From positions 22,943,929 to 23,007,928 of the forward strand of contig JAAONU010000006.1 in the NCBI GenBank assembly GCA_012932295.1: DNA of 64,000 nucleotides, given 5' to 3'. How positions within the stretch are numbered: the stretch's first letter is position 1; the number at the start of each line of letters is the position of its first letter. Origin of the DNA: Cyclina sinensis (lineage: Eukaryota > Mollusca > Bivalvia > Venerida > Veneridae). A program made the position numbers and the translations under genes. This document shows, in pieces, positions 39,001-54,000 of this stretch. The notes below the pieces were generated by a model, which was not told the DNA's origin, ran no database searches, and saw nothing but the letters and a program-made list of their open reading frames with translations.

Positions 39001-42000
39001 AACAGTGGTTTATTTAGCAGCTTTTCTATTGTAACTGACAGGTGTCCAATAGCCATAAACATTGGTTTATCAAGCAGCTTTTGCACTGTAACTGACAGAG
39101 GTGTCCATCAGCCATAAACATTGGTTTATTTAGCAGCTTTTGCTTTGTAATTGACAGAGGGGTCCATCAGCCATAAACAGAAGTTTATTAAGTTTTCATT
39201 AGTCATAAACATTTGAATGTTGGGCAACAGTTGTGAGTTCAGACATCATCTTTGCACAAAAGAAGCTTATGTGGAAATAGATATACAGAAACTCTTGAAT
39301 AAAAACATTTTAAAGATTTCAGCTAAAAATGTCTTGAAGAAATATTGATTTAAGCCAAAATTATAATGGTAATGTTAAACCATAAAAGCTTGATAGTTCA
39401 AAACAAGTCCGTTCATATTTATACATTAATAAAGAGAGAAATCACATATTCTTTTTATTTAGTTGGAAACATTTATCTGTCTTAGAAATTAAATCCATTT
39501 TCTTTACAATTCTCAGTTTTCTTGCTTTGTTTTTATACTCCAAATTTTTACATCGTAGTCTGTATTGTAAGAGACATTTATAATCTCCTTTTTTAGATCC
39601 TTTTCTTTCCTTATGTTCCATTTCGATAAAAGGTTATAAACTTAAGGTTTGTTTAAATACTTGAATAGAATGGTTGTATGATAGTACATTGATCTTTATT
39701 ATCTGATATGTCATACTTATGGATTTTTAGAAAAAACTGTGTGACAATAAAGTCTTTTGAAATTTAAGCATGTAACTTATTGACAAACCTTCAGTAAATC
39801 GCATGTTAGTTAGAATACAATTATTGGTATTTGTTAAGACTCGTACCTTGTCTTCATTTAATGCCGATATTCCAATGTGCTTGATAATTTTATGTTATTT
39901 ATTATTCTCATGTTTCATAGAGCCTCACCAAATACATTTAAAGCTGTTATGAAAAAAAAATATACGTACAAAATATTTCTAACATTTTGAACAGGCTGCC
40001 CCAAAATGTCTGTCTGAAACTGCTTTTTCTTGATTTTATAATCAAATTTCAAGACAGAAGGGATAGAATAGATTATTTTTGTAAATCTTTCCTCTGAAAC
40101 CTCTAAATTATAAAAACAGTATTATCACATGGGTAAAATATTGCCTTTGAAAGTTTTACATAAACAGAATAGTGAAATATCTAAAACTACAAACTTATAA
40201 CTAAAAATGTATGAATAACAATGGTCATTATGAAATAGAAAGTGTCCTTTGGAAGATTCATTTAATCTCATTTGAAAAACAGTTTCGTTTAAAGCATTCA
40301 TTCTGAGTTATTCTGTGAATTGCTATATTCTTGAAAGTTTGGATACTGGCAATCTCATCAAACTCATCATCAAAACTGTGCATCTGATCTTGTTGTTGGC
40401 AAATATTTAAGCAGAATTTTATGCTTGTGTTCCTTTGTTCAGCAATAATAATAATACTTTTGACTTCAATCACTACTTCTAAAAATAACTTATGTATGCA
40501 AATTAAATCTTCCAACTTAATCCTTCAATAGTGGAGAGGTTTCAGAAAATGAAAGAAGGTATTTTTATATCCGCTGACATCTACAAACATAATTAAGATA
40601 TAAGTGAAAGTAAACAGCAAAATTTCTTTTTAACAAGTTGCTTATGCATTGGGACGAATATTTGCATAATTTGATGATAATGTTATATTTTTTGTAATGA
40701 GCAGTGTTATAACTTTAAAGGAAAGAGAAAATAAAATGAAGTAATGTTAAATTTTCACTTAAATACAGAAATTTCTTAGAGGAAAAAGTATGCAGAAATA
40801 ACCAATTGTTTTATGTCTAGAGCTTGACTTCGGGAACCATAATTATATTTGACAATGTTAGTACTTTACCTATATATTTAACCAACTTTGAATAATAAAT
40901 TTATACTGACTTTAAATACCTGCACTACATGACTGTTTTTATTTACCTAAGGATCAGTAAATGAAGTCATAAGAAATAAATTGTATAGATATATTGATTA
41001 GCATTTTTCTTTAAAATCAACAATACCCTAGAAGAACATGTTATAGAAGTAATAGTTTACAACACTGATCTCTGAAAGAGACGATTAAAGAAATGGAGTG
41101 TATTGGATGGTCTGATAATCTTTTCTGAAAATTTTATTGCATGTGAAAATGATTTGAGATGATTGCTGTGAAACTTAAAATTAGCAACACTTTGAATCAA
41201 AGAATCCCTCAAAATTTCTTTTAAAATTTTCAGGTGAATTTATGCTGATGTTTAACATATCTATGATACTAAATTAGATATATATTTAAATAAATGTATG
41301 TGTTTAAAGTAAAAGACACATAATATGGTATTTGCATAATTAAGTTGAAGTTTGTAATTACATGTACCATATTTCCTTATAGTGATAAGTATGACTCTGA
41401 ACATCTGCAACAATGGGGCTGGTATACTTTTATCTAAGTGCAGCATTTTTTTTTCCAGGGAAGAGTTTATGCAGGGAAAGAAGATGGGACCTTTTCAGCA
41501 GAAATAATTTCTGGACTTAGCAGACCAAGGGGGATAACTTTTGATGCAGATCATGGGTTGGTATCATTTAACAGCATTGTTTAATAACTTTTCATAGATT
41601 TATCTCCCTTATTTAAGTTGAAAGTCAACAAGTTCATACCCAAAAGCAAAACTAATGGTTTATTCATTTGTAGTCTGTCTCTATAGAGTTGTGTCCCTTA
41701 GAGTTGTTGCAGTTTGCAGTAAAAGAGAAAAAATGCCCATTATTTTTTTTCACCCTTTTATCTTTATTATCCTCGTCCAAAGGATATGTGGGGGTCAAGG
41801 GCATCCCCCTCCATACCGTACAGAGTTGTAATTAGTACATGTTATAATGACATGGTTAGTGTCAACATTTTCTTGAAAACAATATAATAACATTTGTACC
41901 ATAGCAAAGCAGCACACCTCCAGACTTGTACCAATTTTTTTACTAAAAAATAATTAGGTATTTAACTATGCCTATGACACTTGCTTTTCATTGATATATA

Positions 42001-45000
42001 CTTTAACTGAAATTGTCAAATTATGGAGAAATACCTTTTCCTCTTTTAGTAACAGATTGAATTTTGTTTATAAAAACCAAGTAAATTCTGTCATTATTTT
42101 GTATAATACATTATTTGATACACCTACATAGAGAATATTTATACATTTCTTAAACTTTAAATACATTTATCCTCCCTACACACTATATTAGGAATTTATA
42201 CCTTCTGTTTTGACTTTTTTTAGATTAATTTTACTCATCTGGAAGCACACTTCTTTAAAGAAGCTCTATCAATCACATGTTCAAGATGGCAACAGGAACA
42301 ACAAACATTAACATTATGTTATAGGGTGAAAATACAAAAATACAGAACAAAAAAAGAGCAAATAATTACAATTTAAACAATTGTGCTCATAGCAGTACAA
42401 TTAAACAAAAAATCTTTAACACATATACTGCACCGGATCATTGATGTATTTTTTAAACCGTAAATAATTTGAATTACATTTCACAAAGTAAATTGACAAT
42501 GGACCAATATGACAACTTACTTTCCAAGATGTTTGTACTTCTAACAACTGTTGAGGCTAATTTTAAACTTCCTTTCAGCCCATTAAAGTTTGGAACAATG
42601 CATTTTCTCTTACACAAATAAATATATCTTTTGATTTCTAAGCAAAGTATGTTATAACTTCCAAACTTCTTCGTAGGTTACCCAAAATAGAACTTTTGCA
42701 ATCAATCTCAAAGTCTAAATTGAATGTTTTGACATGTTCAGTAATATCTGCCATTACAGTCTTTACTTTTTCACGTTCCCAAAATAAGTGAAGTAATGTT
42801 TCATTCTCATTGTTACAAAAAGATTATTTTTCATCATAAACAATATTCTTTTTTTTCAACAAAGTATTGGTAGCTAAAATCTATGCAAAGGCCTTGTTTG
42901 GAACCATTGCAAGTAAGCATCCTTTGTAAGATTAAAAATCCAACTGTATAAATGTTTCCATTCTGAAGGATCTATATCAAAATTACTATACCGTGCATAT
43001 AAATGCCCATTAATATTTGGGTATGGTTGTAGCCAGGTATAACTTGGAAATGTTAATTTCATCAAGTGATGCCTGTCTGATTTTGTTGGTTTAATTTGTA
43101 GCAAAAATATATTCTAGTGATTGTTATGTGGATACAAACTACAAGGGCAAACTGAAGAAAAAAGTCACACTTGAATTATTAACATGTTAAAAAAGTGTCA
43201 TGAAGTTCAGCAATATCGTAGCAACTCTGAAACAAGTTTGAATTATATTCTGAGCTGTTCAGCTAAAATTAACTTGTTTTTCAATTGACTTTCTTTAGTT
43301 GAAATCAGATGTGTTGTAGAATTTTTATATGCACATTCGAAAAACGGGACATATTACAGGAATGCCCATGGAGGGTGGGCGGGTGGCGTCCAGTTTTGTC
43401 CGGAGCATATCTTCAACATGCATAGATGGATTTTAATGATACTTGGTGCCAATCTTCACCATCTTGAATGGTAGTGTAGAGCGCATGAACCAGGTCTCTA
43501 GGTCAAAGGTCAAGGTTACACTTTGAAGTTAGAGAAAAACACTTGTCCGGAGGAAAACTTCTACATGCATTGAGGGATTTTAATATAACTTGGCATAAAT
43601 ATTCACCATTGTGAGCCTGAGTGTCTTGTGCAAAACTTAGGTCCCTGTGGCCAAAGTCAAGGTCATACACAGAGGTCAGATATGCGCATAATCCAGGTCC
43701 ATATATGCAAGGTCAAGGTCACTAGAGTTGATGAAATGTCCAAATTTTGTCTGAAGCATATCTTTTACATGCATGGAGGTATTTTAGTATTACTTGAAAC
43801 AAAAGTTCACGTTCATGAAACGTAGTGTTGTGTGCATGATCCAGGTCTCTAGGTCAAATATCAAGGTCACACCTAGAGGTCAGTGGAAAACTCTTGTCCG
43901 GAGGAAAACTTCTACATGTATTGAGCCATTTTAAGGTGGTGTGTTGTACGCAAAATCAGGTCCTGGTGGCAAAGGTAAGGGTCACACATAGAGGTCAAAG
44001 GTGAGATAAAAATAAATGAAAATGTGAGCATGGACCATTTAGTCATCATGAATTAAGGGATTCTATCACAAATCTTCTTCATCATGAGACTGAGGGTTAC
44101 ACGCATAATCCTGGTCCATATATGTAAAGTCAAGGCCACTAGAGATGATGAAATGTCCATATTTTGTCGGGGACCATATCTTCCACTTGGATTGAGGGAT
44201 TTAAGTATTACTTGATACAAAAGTTCACAATCATGAAACATAGTGTTGCGCGCATGAACCTGGTCTCTAGGTCAAAGGTCAGTGTCACCTTTAGAGGTCA
44301 GAAGTTCATTTCAAATGTTTGTTTCACTATCCAGCACTAGAAATAGTCAAACCTGCTTCCCTCTTTTTTATCCATTATGCCCACATCTTCTGCAAAGCTT
44401 TTGTGACAGGCGTATTTTGTGACCTTTGTTATTAGTTACATATTTACATATAACTCATAATTATGAAAAAATGCTGTGGTGACTCTATAGCCATGGTCAA
44501 ATCATTTTGTTGTATTTCTGCTTATTTATAGAACCTCACCATATTGAACAAGTGTTGTAAAAATAATGTTAAAAGTTCAAGTCACTTTCCTGTCATTTAA
44601 TAAAATGTTTGTGGCGTTTTTTTTGTTGTTTTTTTTTTTTAATCAAAGATAGTCTACTGTCACTGCTCAGGGATTTAGAGAAAAACTTATTAAACAAAAC
44701 TAAACCAAACTAAAGAGAAAATAGTTCATAACTGCATTCCTGTAATTTCCATGGTGACAGTGGTGTTAAAATGAAAAAAAGTAGAAACTCAGGATGCTAC
44801 TACAATGTAATAATACTGTCTGTAAATAGAAGGCTCATTCCTAAGACCTGTATTTTCAGTGTTGTCTTTCAGTCCTTCACTTTCTTTCATGTGTTCTAGG
44901 TATATGTACATTTGTGATTGGGGTAATCTGCCACAAATCTTGAGATGTCATATGGATGGAACAAACTGTGACACCTTCATCCATGTTGACAGAGGTCATC

Positions 45001-48000
45001 CAAATATGGTTGTCATAGCTTCTGCAGTCACCAAGGCAACATCACCACATGACCAGACTAAAGTATTGTATTGGACAGATTCTAAACTAGATATGATTGG
45101 TTATATTAAACTTGATGAGGATAATCTCCAAAGGGGCATTATTCTGTTGAATCATTTAAAGTAAGATTACATTTGTCTGAAATTGTTATTAAGTTTGCCA
45201 ACATAGAATTAAAATCATTTGGTAAAGTAGCTCAATATTTAAGTAATTCTGTAACCCTCACAATAAAAGATTACAAAGCTTATAAAAATTACATTTTTTG
45301 AAACTACTGATCTCACAGTGTATGTAACAGATACTGTTTAAACTTATGCAAAATAGCAGGCTGCCCAGCCTTGCCTCCAATTTTCAAAGTTTGTCTTCCT
45401 GACCACCTATCTGCCCCTTTAGACTATTATTATTGGCAATAAAATGACAATAATGAATTTAAAAAACGTATCAAAGACACACCTATGCTGCCTCTGAATT
45501 TCTTTCTTAAACCAGAGGCATATGCAATGCTGACATCATTTTTTGTGTCACCTGCTACAAAGTAGCTGCGACATATAGGGATCACTTCTCCGTTGTCTGT
45601 CCATCCGTCTGTCCATCATAAAACTTGTCCGGACTATTCCTAAAAAACTACTGGTGCAATTTCATCCAAACTTTACAGGAATGATCAATACCAAGTCTAG
45701 TTGTGCATATCGTCGGCATTTTCTAGTTCAATGATTTTTGTCAGAGATATAACCCTTTAATGATTTTTATTTTTAAATATTGTCCGGACTACTTCTCTTA
45801 TACTACTAATGCCATTTGAATGAAATGTTACAGGATATTATTGGTACCTCAAGTACTTGCGCATATCTAATGGGTTTTTTAGTTGAATTATTTTTTGACT
45901 GAGTTATGGCTGTTGGATAAAAAAAAGGCGTTTTAGCCAACAAACTGTCGAATCACCTCTCAATAAAACTGCTGTAATTGCTATCATCAGGCGACACATG
46001 TAATCACTGATCGCCCTTGTTATTACTTTCTTTAAATTTTCATTTGTATCTCAAATATGCAATAACATAATTAAACTTATGATTGTATATCAGTTACAAT
46101 TCTCAATTAATTTCAGAACTCCACATCCCTACAGTTTGGTGGTTACAGACAACACAATATATTTTACAGACCTGAATAGCAGACATGTACATTACCTAGA
46201 GATGTCAGATCCCACTGTAGTGAAGGAGATACGCTTGAACACTGGTATTAAGCCTGTATGGTCTAGATTACATGTGGAAGTCAGCTAAGGGTAATTTTCA
46301 TACTTGGCATTCTTCAGTTCTTGTTTTGTCCCTTGAAAGTTACTAAATTGATAAAGAGAATAGCATATACCTTTAGCAAAGTACATTTCAATTATGTCCT
46401 TGAAAATACTTGTCTAGAGCCTAAATTAAAAAGTTTGAATTTTGCCATTTAAAATACTGTTCATTTCACATTTGTTAAAAAAGTACAAAATTTAAAAAAA
46501 AAACCAACATGATCTGTGTTTAATGATAAGTAATATTGCAGGACCACAAGGCATCATATATATGAACAAGGCTGTGTATGAAGGTACAAAGTCATGCTGT
46601 GCTTCTAGTGAAATTAGTTGATCTTTGGTTCTTTGCAGTATACTTGTGCAAATGGCAGTGTATCCATTCTCCTATTTTTTCCTATATATTCGTATATTTT
46701 TACAATCTAGCTGTATTTTCCTAAAGTTTCCTCTAAATTCCTATATTTTAGTGGGGTAGCCAGAGAAACTGGTATTGAGACAGAGATTTCTGTTAATATA
46801 GAAACAAACAATAAATGATCATATAAACACCCTCCTTATGCTGTTTCCTGACAGGTGTAAGTGTGGCAACTCTGTTTAATCAAAACACTTCAGGTACTTG
46901 TACGTTGTAAAAAGAATATGCATTAAAATACATGTAGTTACTCAATATAACCCATGAAACTGATTTTTATTTCTTGATATATTTATGACTTATGCAACTG
47001 TGGTCATCATATAATTAAATCTGTGAAGAAAACAAATTCTGTTGAAATCTGCCAGCCACATCAATTAAGATATTTAAGTTTATACTGCACATCAGAGTTG
47101 CATAAAAAATGCTAAAGTGTCATAGTCAAATTCACTGAACTGCTTAAGTCTGATCAAAGGTACAAACAGATTACGCAATAGTATTTTGACAGCTGGATTT
47201 TCAGCTTACTTAAGAATATTGAGCTTCTACCAATCCTGGCATTGGTTTCGTCAAACCTTTAAGGTTATACATTCAATTTACTATCATGTATATATCTTAG
47301 TAATCAACAATGCTTATTGATTTAATACTTCACTAATGTCTTCAGGGACATTGAATAAGTTAGAAAACTCTTGACCAAAATAAGACAAATTATGGCCCAT
47401 TTTTGACTTAGAAATCATGGTTAAACTTTTGCATGCAACATACAGTCATGCTTAATTCTCAGGAATCCTTAATGAAACTTCAAGATGAAAAGTGACATCA
47501 GACCTCGAAGTAAGGTAACTATTGACAGAATTAATTTTAAATTATTGTCCATTTTAAACTTAAAATTTTTATGCCCCTGGCATATAGTAATTAAACTGTC
47601 CATCTGTTCTGTAAGCTTTTCCTATTTCGGTAAGTTGGATATATCTTAGGTTCTGCTTGTACCAGTGCCTTCATACTATACACACATCAATGCAAAAGCC
47701 ATGATCTTGGCAAGTTACATAACTGTGGAATCCATTTTTGCTCATTAATCTTCCCTTTATACACTTTGAAAACAGGAATGTTTAACCTATTTCGGAAAGT
47801 CAGATATATCTAAAGTTCTGCTGGTACTAATATCTTCGTATTATACACATTTGCTAAATACAAATGCTATGAAAATGGCAAGTTACAAAACTGTGGAATC
47901 CTTTTTCGGCAAGTTTGACTTTTTCAGCTTCAACAAATAGTAGTGACTAGGCACTTTACACTTTCAAGTATAAAAGGTCATGACACTGTCAAGTTACATA

Positions 48001-51000
48001 ACTATGTCAGCCGTGTTTCTGCAGTACTTTCCCCTTCATGAACTTAGTGAATATACGTTAACTTTTTTTTGCAAGATGGATATTTTTCAACTTCTGCAAA
48101 TAGCTGAGAGTAAATGAACTTACTGATCAAAACAATTTGTCAGAACATTGTTAAGTTACATACTGTCAGTCACTTTTAATGGAGTATTCTCCATTTTCCA
48201 GAACACAAAAATATTTCTACATACTTTATTACACTTTCAAATTATTATTTCTTGTAACATTCATCCCTTTGTCTCTCATAACAGTCTTTCTTTCATAGCT
48301 TTGATCTTATTGTATTATCAACCAAATGCTTTTTAAGTATTTATTGCACACATTAATTAACACTTCATGGGAAAGGAAATACCCTGCTTCAGTACTTTTG
48401 CAAGGAAGGAAAGATGCAATGCTATGAAAAATGATTAAATCTGTAGTTAATTGGACTGAAATAATCTATCAGTTAAAAAGCTGAAGGAGTTAATTGTTAA
48501 CTGTGTTTCAAGTATTCCTGTATTTATTGCAGTGCCACAGACAGCTTGCTCCATTGATAATGGTGGCTGTACTCACCTCTGTCTAGTCAAGCCAGAAGGT
48601 CAGAGGACTTGCCTCTGTCCTAACAGTGATGGAGCTACATCATGTACAGGTATTCATATTCTTGGTGTTTAAACTCATTTATTAAAGGGTTTTATCTTAT
48701 GAAAAACATAGAAATTACTGGAAATAGCTCAGATTTACAGGAGCTGTGAATGGATTCAAATTAAAGGGTTTGTTACTAATAACTTGTGTAATTTTGAAAC
48801 TCCTGTTAATTATAGTGATGTTATTCAGTACTAGTATTATTTTCATGCCCCCAAAGGTAGGCATATTAAAATCACACTGTTCATCTGTCTGTCCCTTGAA
48901 GTGTCTGTCATTCAGTTTTTTCATGTCAGTCTGTAACTTTCTCATGCATGAAAGGATTCTCATATTATATGGCACAAGTGATCAGCACGTCAAGAAAACA
49001 TGTCACATGCAACAGCCATGTCCTTACCAAAAGTATCAAGTTAACAGGGTTAAAACTTAATCAAATTTTGTATATACACACACATTCATGTCTGAACTAA
49101 TAAAATAACTTGGCAGAAGGGTTTTTAGCACATGAAGACAACATGTCGTGTGTAACACATGTCTTTGCCTAAAATGTCAAGGTCACAGAGTTTAAAGGTA
49201 ACCAAGCCCTGTATATATGCACACATTGGTATCTGGACTGATTGATTAACTGATTGATGCATTGGTTTTAAAATAACTTGGCAGATGTGTTCAGCACATC
49301 AGGATGATGTGTTGCATGCAAAGCCCACATCCTTAGATTAAATGTCCAAGTTTCACTTTTATTAGCTCACCTGAGCACAAAGTGCTCAAGGTGAGCTTTT
49401 GTGATCGCCTGATGTCCGTCCGTGCGTGCGTGTGACGTCAACTTTTTCTTCAAACAACTTCTTCTCCTGAACTGCAGGGCCAATCTTCCTGAAACTTGGC
49501 AGGAATGTTACTTGCATGAAGCTTTACCAAAATGTTCAAATGGTTCAGGTCCATTGCATTTCTAGGCCACAGGAGCTAAAAATAGATTTTCAAAGTTGGA
49601 ACTTTAAAAATCTTCTTCTCCAGAACTACAAAGCCTGGAGCTTAGATATTTGGTATGAAGCATCATCAGGTGGACCTTTACCAAGTTTGTTCAAATCATG
49701 ACCCCTGGGTCAAAAATGGCCCTGCCCCAGGGGTCACTAGTTTTACATAGAATTATATAGGAAAAACTTTAAAAATCTTCTTGTCTGAAACCACAAGGCC
49801 TAGAGTTTAGATATTTGGTGTGCAGCATTGTCCAGTGGACCTCTACCAAATTTGTTCAAATCATGGCTCCTGGGTAAAAAATGGCCCAGCCCCGGGGGTC
49901 ACATGTTTTACATAAAGTTATATATGAAAAAGTTTAAAAAGTCTTCACATCAGAAACTGCAAGGCCTAGAGTTTAGATATTTGGTGTGCAGCATTTTCTA
50001 GTAGACCTCTACCAATTTTGTTCAAATCATGGCTCCTGGGTCAAAAGTGGCCCCGGCCCAGGGGTCACTTGTTTTATATAGAGTTATATAGGAAAAACTT
50101 TAAAAAATCTTCTTGTCAGAAACAGCAAGGCCTAGAGTTTAGATATTTGGTGTGCAGCATTGTCCAGTGGACCTCTACTAAGTTTCTTCAAATCAAAGCC
50201 ACTGGGTCAAAATAGGCCCCACCCTGGGGGTCAATTGATTTTACATAGGCTTATAAAGGAAATCTTTAAAAGTCTTCTTCTCAGAAACCACAATGCTTAC
50301 AGCTTAGATATTTGGTATGTAGCATTGTCTAGTAGACCTCTATCAAGCTTGTTCAAATTATGTCCCCTGGGTCAAATTGGCCACGCCCCAGGGTTCTCTT
50401 GATTTACATATAGTTATATAGGAAAAACATGAAAAATCATTTTTCTCCGAAACTAATAGGACTAGACCTTAGATATTTGGTGTGGAGTATTGTGTTGAGA
50501 AACTTTACCAGTATTGTTTATATGTTGGCCCCGGGGTCAAAAGTGGCCCCACCCTGGGGGCCCTTAATATGTAAAAAAGGCAATATTTAAAAATCTTCTT
50601 ACTGGAAACCTCAATGCTTACAGCTTAGATATTTGGTATGCAGCATTGTCTAGTGGATGTCTACCAAGTTTGTTCAAATTATGTCCCCTGGGTCAAAACT
50701 AGCCACGCCCCAGGGTTCTCTTGGTTTACCTATAGTTATATAGAAAAAAACATGAAAAATCATTTTTCTCCGAAACTAATAGGACTAGACCTTAGATATT
50801 TGGTGTGGAGTATTGTGTTGAGAACCTTTACCAGTATTGTTTATATGTTGGCCCCGGGGTCAAAAGTGGCCCCACCCTGGGGGCCCTTAATATGTAAAAA
50901 AGGCAATATTTAAAAATCTTCTTACTGGAAACCTCAATGCTTACAGCTTAGATATTTGGTATGCAGCATTGTCTAGTGGATGTCTACCAAGTTTGTTCAA

Positions 51001-54000
51001 ATTATGTCCCCTGGGTCAAAACTAGCCACGCCCCAGGGTTCTCTTGGTTTACCTATAGTTATATAGGAAAAACATGAAAAATCATTTTTCTTCCAAACTT
51101 ATAGGACTAGACCTTAGATATTTGGTGTGGAGTATTGTGTTGAGAACCTTTACCAGTATTGTTTATATGTTGGCCCCGGGGTCAAAATTGGCCCTGCCCC
51201 AGGGGCCCTTAATATGTAAAAAAGGCAATCTTTAAAAATCTTCTTACTGGAAACCTCAATGCCTACAGCTTAGATATTTGGTATGCAGCAATGTCTAGTG
51301 AACCTCTACCTAGTTTGTTTGAAAAATGTCCCCGGGGTCACTATTGGCCCTGCCCGAGGGATCACAAGTTTTTAATAGCAGTATTATAGAAGAAAATCTT
51401 TAAAAATCTTCTTGTCTAAAACCACAAGGCCTAGAATTTTATAATTTGGCATGAAGCAAGCTTTATCAAGCTTTTTGAAATTATTAGATTAGGTTAAAGG
51501 TCACGGAGGCTAAAAATAGATTTATCTACTGTACCTCATAGAGCCTTCATTGATAGACCAATATCTTTGATATTTAGTATATAGGTTCCTTGCATGGACA
51601 TCTACCTATGGGTAGGGTTTGAGGTCACTGGGTCAAGGTCAAGGTCACCATAGCTTATGATAGATATTTCTACTTTCTGTCATAGAGCCTTTATTTATTG
51701 ACTGATATTTTACATATTTGGTTTGTAGGCACTTACATATTTTCAATTAAAAAATGAAATACTGCTTAACAGCAAACCTACAGCCAAAGTACTCAGGTGA
51801 GCGATCCAGGGCCATCATGGCCCTCTTGTAATGAATCTTTGTTCCAAGCATAACCTGAAACTGTGAAAGGGATTGACTAGAAACTACATATAGATGTGAC
51901 TGTCCAAGAAATATGACTGATGGTCCAATTTTTCAATTAGCCAACCTTATGGAAACTCAGGTGTAGATTTTAGTATGTTCTTTTGTCCATAGTCTGTTGT
52001 CCACAATTAACTTTAGATGACATCTCCCATACCACTGGGTCAATTGCAATGAAGCTTCACAGAAATAATTATTCGATGGTTCTCTTAAAAACTACTTAAA
52101 AATGGAATTCCATAGAAAACTCTGGTTGCCATGGCAACTGAAAGGAAAAGCTTCAAAGCCCTTCCTGTCAGAAATTGCTGGCTCGATTTGAAAATATTTT
52201 GGCACAAATGTTCCTTGTGTGACCCACTACATAAATTCTGAAATTTAATACCATCTGTGATAACAGTGACTAGACTTATTTTCCCCTGTATGTCTATATC
52301 ATATAGGAAACTTCAAAAATCTTCTTAGATACTGCAAGTCTAATTTGAAGATAATTTGTCTCAAATGTTCCTTGGTTGACCCTCTTTATGAATTGTTTAA
52401 TTTATTGTGATCCGTGAAAAACATGACAGTCATCTGTATAGTGCTTTAATATTAAATTGTTACCAATAATTTTGTTGCACAGTAGAAAAGAGGAAGTTGC
52501 CTGCCACCAAGATTCCCAAGAGTATGATCTCTTCTGAAGGGCCAGCCCACACGAAGTCCAGCCCAGCAAAAAGACCAGACTCAATGCTGATAGTTGTTGC
52601 ACTGGTCATCTGTGTGGTCATCCTTTTGTTGGTCATTTCTGTCATTGTGTTTTGTTACCATAGAAACAAACAGTATGTTTCATTCTCTAGAGTCTCAAGT
52701 AATAAAATGATATGGAAATTTGAATGTAGCCTTTTCTTCCAGTTTCCCTACTGCATCTTTCTTGTTAAGACCAAGAGAGAATTCAATGGAGGTGTTGGAT
52801 TTTTTTATGTCATGTGGTTATGAGTATTGCATGAGCATGATTTGGTTAAAATCATTTTATTTATTTGAATTTTTTTGCTTACTGAGTAAGTTGATTAAAG
52901 TTAAGCATACAACATACATCAAAAATGGGGGAATTTCTTTAAGAAGTTCTTGAATTTAGTCTGCATGTCTTTAAAGTCACAATTATTTATGTTCTGTTAC
53001 AGACGTAAGCAGAACTGGATGTTGAAGTTTATACGTTACATGAAAGACAAGCAGTCGGAGGATGCTGAAGGACTTGTGTCAGGTTCCTCTTTGTCTATGG
53101 AAGATTCTAACTTTAAAAAGTTTGATAATGTAAGTACATTGTTCATATTTCACGTCTTCCTTACAGGCAGCTGTTCAGCTTAAGTTGAAAACATTTATTG
53201 TGAACTAATGAATTGTAACCATAGAAGTATTGTGAACTAATGAATTGTACCCATAGAAATTTGTTAATATCTTATGTAGTGTTGCTTTCAATTGTATGAA
53301 AGTATGACATCTTTCATTGTTTGGTTACTAACAGTTCATTTTTCAGTCCACTATCTAATGCGTTATGCTTATTGAAGCACTAATTTGCTTTTAGATTCAG
53401 TCATGGGTTTATGAATTGAATATTTCTATGCACAATGTAAAACTCTTGGTCACAGAAAAAATTTCAATGAAACTGGTCATCAGGATAAACATAGACAAAT
53501 CAAGAGCAAATTCAAGTTCTGTCCTAGAAATTTAAAGTTTTTTGTAGCAGATTTGTTGTTTCTGCATTGTTGTACTTTTAAGATGCCTTTTTAGGCTGCA
53601 TTATATTCATGTCCCTGTCCTTTTGATTGTCAATTTCCAAAGATCTTGTTTTCTTTTTTAAATCTGTCTTGTTACAAGGTGGTCAATATAATTTACTTTG
53701 AAATCTAGTAAGTGTTTGAATATTTTCAGATTCAATAATATGTTCTTAATGAATATTGTGGAAAAATGAAAAACTTCTTTTAATTTAAAAATATTATATG
53801 CTGTAGCAATATTAGGATGTTTTCTCTATAAGCATGAATTAATAGTTGATTAATTTGACTTGCATAATGAGATCTGGTTCTTTGTTGCCAAAGAATTTTT
53901 TTTTTGTTATCTTTTGAGCATTTTAGATAAGAAAGGTAATAACTTTTGATTGTTCTGTATGCCTACTTTTTTAGCTCACCTGAGCACAAATTGCTCAAGG

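Larger units (their letters stand above)
14379..41458 (+). other. LRP intron 8, about 27 kb, a transposon nest
   Basis: The intron begins GTATAA and ends ttttccag. It holds the TTAA-flanked element, two pearl-like arrays, the BEL/Pao and CACTA-like nest, a SINE and the 59-bp minisatellite listed separately. I see no further LRP exon. 14379-15360, 17934-19166, 22166-24249, 36151-37427, 37691-38329 and 39191-41458 show no gene or named element, apart from a roughly 77-bp tandem duplication at 23239-23356. Confidence 0.7.

Noticed and set aside
38330..39190. CRISPR-like array
   Set aside because: The 59-bp units are joined head to tail with no unique spacers, and the DNA is animal. It is a minisatellite.
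52402..52645. Minus-strand frames opposite the transmembrane exon
   Set aside because: Antisense shadow of LRP exon 13, with no independent support.
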